Assembly: GCA_002415785.1 (NCBI GenBank)
Contig: DIAJ01000003.1
Span: 161,286-225,285, forward strand
From: Flavobacteriales bacterium UBA5081
GTDB taxonomy: Bacteria; Bacteroidota; Bacteroidia; Flavobacteriales_E; Vicingaceae
Reading direction: 5' to 3'
DNA length: 64,000 bases
The notes beneath the pieces are model-generated. The model was given only the letters and a program-made list of their open reading frames with translations. It was not told the origin of the DNA and ran no database searches. A program made the position numbers and the translations under genes. Each line of letters starts with the position of its first letter. Position 1 is the first letter of the stretch. This document shows, one piece after another, positions 61,574-64,000 of the stretch.

Positions 61574-62854
61574 TTAATTTTTAATGATTTTCTCCGTATA
61601 AACATTTCCCTCTTCATCTTGAATTCGAATCAAATAAAACCCACTTTGCTGTGGCAACTCCCAAATTCTTTCAATTGGATTAATTTCCTGCACTTTTTGC
61701 CCTTGAAGGTTAAAGACTTCAATGCTTTGAAGTTTTTCGGTAGTTTTAAGATATACCATTCCGCTTGTTGGACTGGGATAAACCGATAGTTTCTTTCTCA
61801 ATTGGTTTAATTCTCCAATATTTGTTAAGACCGTATCGCCTCCGTTAAAGGTTCTCGAAAACCACCCCATTCCTCCTGCAAAGCACTCTTGTGGGCTCAC
61901 ACAATAAATGTCTGCTACCCAATCATAAAAAGAACTCCAGGGCGATGAAGAGAACTGTTTCTGCCAACTATTCCCCCCGTCTACTGTCTTGTATACCATA
62001 TAAAAACCGCCGATATAACCGGTATCTCTATGCGGAAAAGATATAGTATGAGCTCTCATTGCACTAGTTAGACTGTCAATTACAGTCCAATTATCACCCA
62101 TATCAGCACTCTTATGAATCTTTATCGAATAAAAATCTTCACTAACCAAATACCCGATCGAATCATTCTTTATAAACGCAAAATCTACTACAGAGGGCAA
62201 TTGTATTGGGTTAGTTAATGACCAACTAAGGCCACCGTCAATGGTTTTAAAAAACTTTTCGTTTAAAATGACAAAGCCGATTGTGTCATCAATAAAGTGT
62301 ATTTTCTGATGTATAAAAAAGGAATTAATTGGTGGAATAGCCGAATCAATCATATTGTGTGGCAATTGTGCCCATGTTTTCCCGGAGTCTATGGTTTTAT
62401 AAAGAAAAGTATCATTGGTTAGAAGATACCCAACTGAATCGGATGGAAAAGAAAGTCCGAACAATGCTGCATTTAGTAAAGTTGTATCCCAATTGTTTCC
62501 GGCATCGATTGTACTGGCAAATACCCCGATATCATTGGTGTCATTATACCCAACTGCAAAAAAAGTAGAAAGATCAGTATGTTGAATATCTGTAAAAAAA
62601 ACTGAAGGCAACACAAGTGAATAGTTCCATGTGCTCCCACTATCAGTTAGGGTAATAATAGCCGATGAATCTGTTGAAAATGTAGAATCATTGTGATTCA
62701 AATATCCTTCACAAGCAGCCATCCCAAAACCGGTTGCTGGAAAAGTTAGTGCCTCAATTCTAGGATAGTACTCAAATGTTTCCCATTGGGCTTGAGAGAT
62801 CATTGGAACTAGAAAAAAACATCCCATTAAAATACCAATCAATTTTTTCATCAC
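61574..62854 (-). CDS. T9SS-exported Asp-box (BNR/YCF48-like) repeat protein
   Basis: A 426-residue secreted protein. A signal peptide ends SQAQ; the start is the first or second Met (MMKKL). Several Asp-box/photosystem-assembly type repeats SxDxGxxW are visible: DSGSTW, DAGNNWDT, DSGKTW, DGGLSW, DMGDNW, DGGNSW. This suggests a beta-propeller. The end (SVYPSPTSGMVYLKT...QGQKVQEI...GFYLIRI) is a T9SS type A sorting domain, so it is delivered to the cell surface or medium. Confidence 0.9.
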   Translation of the reverse strand: MMKKLIGILMGCFFLVPMISQAQWETFEYYPRIEALTFPATGFGMAACEGYLNHNDSTFSTDSSAIITLTDSGSTWNYSLVLPSVFFTDIQHTDLSTFFAVGYNDTNDIGVFASTIDAGNNWDTTLLNAALFGLSFPSDSVGYLLTNDTFLYKTIDSGKTWAQLPHNMIDSAIPPINSFFIHQKIHFIDDTIGFVILNEKFFKTIDGGLSWSLTNPIQLPSVVDFAFIKNDSIGYLVSEDFYSIKIHKSADMGDNWTVIDSLTSAMRAHTISFPHRDTGYIGGFYMVYKTVDGGNSWQKQFSSSPWSSFYDWVADIYCVSPQECFAGGMGWFSRTFNGGDTVLTNIGELNQLRKKLSVYPSPTSGMVYLKTTEKLQSIEVFNLQGQKVQEINPIERIWELPQQSGFYLIRIQDEEGNVYTEKIIKN

Positions 62855-62867
62855 GCTTTAATTTTAT

Positions 62868-63830
62868 TTATTCTCTTAATAATCGAAAAGCCGCTCTTCC
62901 TTCCCTCCCTACAATCCTCAACAAATAAACCCCTTTGGGCAAATGCCCGCTTGAAAAACGATAGCTATTTCCTTCTTGCTGAACTGCTGCTTCTACCTTT
63001 TGCCCCATTAAATTATACAACTGAAATTGCAATTGTTCTTGACCGCTATACTCCAAATAAAATTGCTCTCCAACAGGATTAGGGTAAAGTTTAAGCTTGC
63101 TTTTAAGCACATTTTCATAAAGACCTATGGTCGTATCCGGCAAACTATCGCAATGGCCGAGAAATACATCGTCTATGTAGTAATATGTAGCTTCATAACT
63201 TGGATCATCTCCTCCTTCCACAAAAAGAGTATCAATCCCTATGGTATCATTAAAATTGCCAAGGGTAATGTATTCTTCCCCACCACTAGCCGTATATTCA
63301 AAGTCGAACCTCAACCATTCCTCTTTATCAATAATGTAAACATGCGGTGAGACTATTATCTGTGGAGTATAAGGTAAATGATAATTACTATTAGAACCAA
63401 TTGCGCTATTTGAAAAATATACTCCTAATTGAGATTTAGAAGCGTATCGTATAGAGTCCGCTAAGGATACATATATTTGAAAACAATAGGTACTATCTAA
63501 TATAAGTTTTCGTTTAATTTTTGTTTGAATATAATCCCTTATTCTTCTTGCACTTGAATTATTGAGCGAATAAATATTTAAACCAATATAAGCATTTCCA
63601 GATCTTGCATATTGAAATCCCATAAAATTTCTAGGTACTTGCCATAGTTGGATAGTATAAGGGTTATAGTGCTCCACTCCTAAGCCAGAAGGGGTATTCC
63701 AATCTCTTGGGAAAGTTAAATCAAAATTCAATTGAACAGTATCTTCAAAACTCGGATTGGGAATTAAATTCTGTGCTTGTAGGGAACAAGCACAGAATTT
63801 AATCAATAATATGGTTATTAATATTCTCAT
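62868..63830 (-). CDS. T9SS-exported protein with PEP-like carbohydrate-binding opening
   Basis: A 320-residue secreted protein: signal peptide ending SLQAQ, then NLIPNPSFEDT as in carbohydrate-binding jellyroll domains, with YARSGNAYIGL. The C-terminal 75 or so residues are a T9SS sorting domain (LKLYPNPVGEQFYLEY, YNLMGQKVEA, LPKGVYLLRI). The start ATG overlaps the stop of the upstream gene as ATGA, so these surface proteins form an operon. Confidence 0.88.
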   Translation of the reverse strand: MRILITILLIKFCACSLQAQNLIPNPSFEDTVQLNFDLTFPRDWNTPSGLGVEHYNPYTIQLWQVPRNFMGFQYARSGNAYIGLNIYSLNNSSARRIRDYIQTKIKRKLILDSTYCFQIYVSLADSIRYASKSQLGVYFSNSAIGSNSNYHLPYTPQIIVSPHVYIIDKEEWLRFDFEYTASGGEEYITLGNFNDTIGIDTLFVEGGDDPSYEATYYYIDDVFLGHCDSLPDTTIGLYENVLKSKLKLYPNPVGEQFYLEYSGQEQLQFQLYNLMGQKVEAAVQQEGNSYRFSSGHLPKGVYLLRIVGREGRAAFRLLRE

Positions 63831-64000
63831 TTTCGAATCAATAATTTCCCGCTTTCTAAAATATTCTCATTATTCACAAGACGATAAAAATACATTCCTT
63901 GATGCATGCCCTCCAAATTAAAGCGGTGATTCTTTGCATTTTTCATCTGTTCTTTAAAGTGGCGCTTGCCCAATACATCATACAATTCAAAAAATATTTC
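63827..64000 (-). CDS. T9SS sorting-domain protein, C-terminal fragment (runs off right edge)
   Basis: The last 57 residues of a minus-strand gene whose start lies beyond the right edge. FFELYDVLGKRHF and LEGMHQGMYFYRLV followed by SGKLLIRK correspond to the end of a type A T9SS sorting domain. The stop TGA overlaps the next gene's ATG. The cargo part cannot be seen. Confidence 0.85.
   Translation of the reverse strand, partial: EIFFELYDVLGKRHFKEQMKNAKNHRFNLEGMHQGMYFYRLVNNENILESGKLLIRK

Overview
The window is a contiguous piece of an A+T-rich Bacteroidota chromosome, most likely Flavobacteriales (Cryomorphaceae-like). The pointers are signal peptides and lipoboxes of Bacteroidota type, three proteins ending in the type IX secretion (T9SS) sorting domain, TAnnTTTG -7 boxes with a TTG/TTTG -33 element, almost no Shine-Dalgarno sequences, and families largely confined to this phylum (DUF3109, DUF6427/DUF6341, Ig-like lipoproteins starting with PTGGT). 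The genus cannot be fixed from the sequence alone.

Layout. (1) 1-4291, minus: the first 1430 residues of a giant secreted FnIII/LamG-like surface protein that runs off the left edge. (2) 4491-27317: a compact accessory locus of 21 genes, nearly all plus strand and mostly overlapping. It holds an acyl carrier protein, a KAS III enzyme, a polyprenyl-phosphate glycosyltransferase, a GNAT acyltransferase, a WecE-type sugar aminotransferase, a Wzm/Wzt ABC exporter, FkbM and TylF methyltransferases, three PhyH-type Fe(II)/2-oxoglutarate oxygenases, four further glycosyltransferase-like proteins, an SDR, a cytochrome P450 fused to a terpene-cyclase-like domain with a DVDDTA motif, a UbiA prenyltransferase, an AsnB-type amidotransferase, a nucleotide-sugar epimerase and a GT-C/TPR membrane protein. 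I read it as a surface-glycan (O-antigen/capsule-like) export locus carrying an extra acyl-, terpenoid- or meroterpenoid-modifying module. This is the most novel part of the window. (3) 27347-29527, minus: prs-rplY-pth housekeeping operon with a good promoter. (4) 29528-30151: a tRNA-Leu(CAA), a broken tRNA-Leu copy carrying a palindromic insertion, and several inverted repeats. (5) 30152-64000: mainly core genes. These include an ICMT-like methyltransferase, msrC, comF, an isoaspartyl peptidase, a ParDE toxin-antitoxin pair, a large outer-membrane protein, exodeoxyribonuclease III, an OmpA lipoprotein, glyS, purQ, purD, sucAB, a polyprenyl diphosphate synthase, a nucleotide-sugar SDR, rfbA, an RND/MMPL transporter and a run of T9SS cargo proteins.

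How it may fit together (inference). RfbA at 58 kb could supply dTDP-glucose to the WecE-like transaminase. ACP, KAS III, SDR and GNAT could build and attach an unusual acyl group to the amino sugar. AsnB with the UDP-GlcA-epimerase-like SDR could give amidated uronic acids. Wzm/Wzt would export the lipid-linked product. The polyprenyl synthase at 56 kb could provide prenyl diphosphate for UbiA and the P450/cyclase-like fusion. No transposase, integrase, phage gene or CRISPR array was seen.
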